Made by a program: the position numbers and the translations under genes. The notes under the pieces are model-generated. The model was not told the origin of the DNA. It worked only from the letters and a program-made list of their open reading frames with translations, and searched no databases. Below, piece by piece: positions 5,563 through 5,889 of a stretch of DNA of 5,889 bases; the stretch's first letter is position 1; every line of letters begins with the position of its first letter. This stretch comes from Bacteroidota bacterium (lineage in GTDB: Bacteria > Bacteroidota > Bacteroidia > Flavobacteriales > Flavobacteriaceae), in NCBI GenBank assembly GCA_024280815.1, contig JAJRPL010000027.1:1-5889 (forward strand). The letters are read 5' to 3'.

Positions 5563-5889
5563 ATGAATAAAATTATTTTATTACTTATCGGATTAACAAT
5601 TATCTCTTGTAAAGACTTTGAAAAAGGTGTTAAAGGTGGTTATGCCGATGCAACAAAAAAGGATTCTGTTCCTAAAATTTCGTTACATGTTTTTGATGGT
5701 GGAAAAATTGTAGTAAATAATCTTGAATTATTTTCTGAAGACACTACTTATCATGGGCAAACAAAGACCTTTGCTGATGCTTTTTATGTCATTCAACATC
5801 CAAAAGGAAATTTAATTTGGGATGGTGGGTTACCTGAAAATTTAGTAGGACTTCCTGAACCATTTACCGACCCAAGTGGAGCTTTTACG
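5563..5889 (+). CDS. MBL-fold, N-acyl homoserine lactonase-like lipoprotein (N-terminal 109 residues, right edge cut)
   Basis: ATG 5563 opens a frame that runs to the window end. Residues 1-16 are a lipoprotein signal (MNKIILLLIGLTIISC), with the lipid-carrying Cys at 16, followed by KD and another acidic residue, similar to the charged export signals of Bacteroidetes surface lipoproteins. From residue 41 on (LHVFDGGKIVVNNLELF, then FADAFYVIQHPKGNLIWDGGLPENL at 70-93) it follows the start of AHL-lactonase-type metallo-beta-lactamase-fold hydrolases. The metal-binding HxHxDH motif would lie beyond the edge, so catalytic competence cannot be judged. The predicted site is the outer membrane or periplasmic face. 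The gene occupies the place where sufC often follows sufB, and no own promoter is visible. The substrate is unknown; lactonase is a family-level label, and other MBL hydrolase activities are possible. Confidence 0.8.
   Translation, partial: MNKIILLLIGLTIISCKDFEKGVKGGYADATKKDSVPKISLHVFDGGKIVVNNLELFSEDTTYHGQTKTFADAFYVIQHPKGNLIWDGGLPENLVGLPEPFTDPSGAFT

Overview
The window is AT-rich DNA that looks like a marine or environmental member of the Flavobacteriaceae (Bacteroidetes). The evidence is protein-level: a SufB with the N-terminus typical of flavobacteria, a secreted FG-GAP/ASPIC/TSP3-repeat protein, a lipoprotein with a Bacteroidetes-style N-terminus, promoter-like sequences of the TAnnTTTG type, and no Shine-Dalgarno sequences in front of the genes.

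Layout. Positions 2733 to 1 on the minus strand hold 911 codons of one very long secreted protein that runs off the left edge. It has a signal peptide, seven FG-GAP/VCBS calcium-loop repeats (probably one seven-bladed propeller), an ASPIC/UnbV domain, a cadherin/Ig-like domain, and thrombospondin-type-3-like Asp-rich repeats around an unassigned beta-rich module. A 438-bp divergent intergenic region (2734-3171) contains promoter-like boxes facing both ways, a nested dyad, a leader hairpin and a short direct repeat. On the plus strand follow an A-type Fe-S carrier (sufA-like, 3172-3501), a four-helix-bundle/S23-type protein (3639-3998), sufB (4068-5513) and the start of an MBL-fold, lactonase-like lipoprotein that leaves the right edge (5563-5889).

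How the genes relate. SufA and SufB belong to one process, SUF Fe-S cluster assembly: SufB is a scaffold subunit (with SufC and SufD) and SufA carries finished clusters. The four-helix-bundle gene between them has no known role in Fe-S assembly. Its surroundings (an imperfect direct repeat on both sides, and a perfect 10-bp-stem hairpin plus a 15-bp tandem repeat ending 8 bp before the sufB ATG) suggest it is an insertion into the suf operon. The gene after sufB is a lactonase-like lipoprotein rather than the usual sufC, so the suf locus appears interrupted on both sides of sufB. I see no tRNA, rRNA, CRISPR array, transposase or other defence system. The most unusual part of the window is the four-helix-bundle insertion and its repeats.
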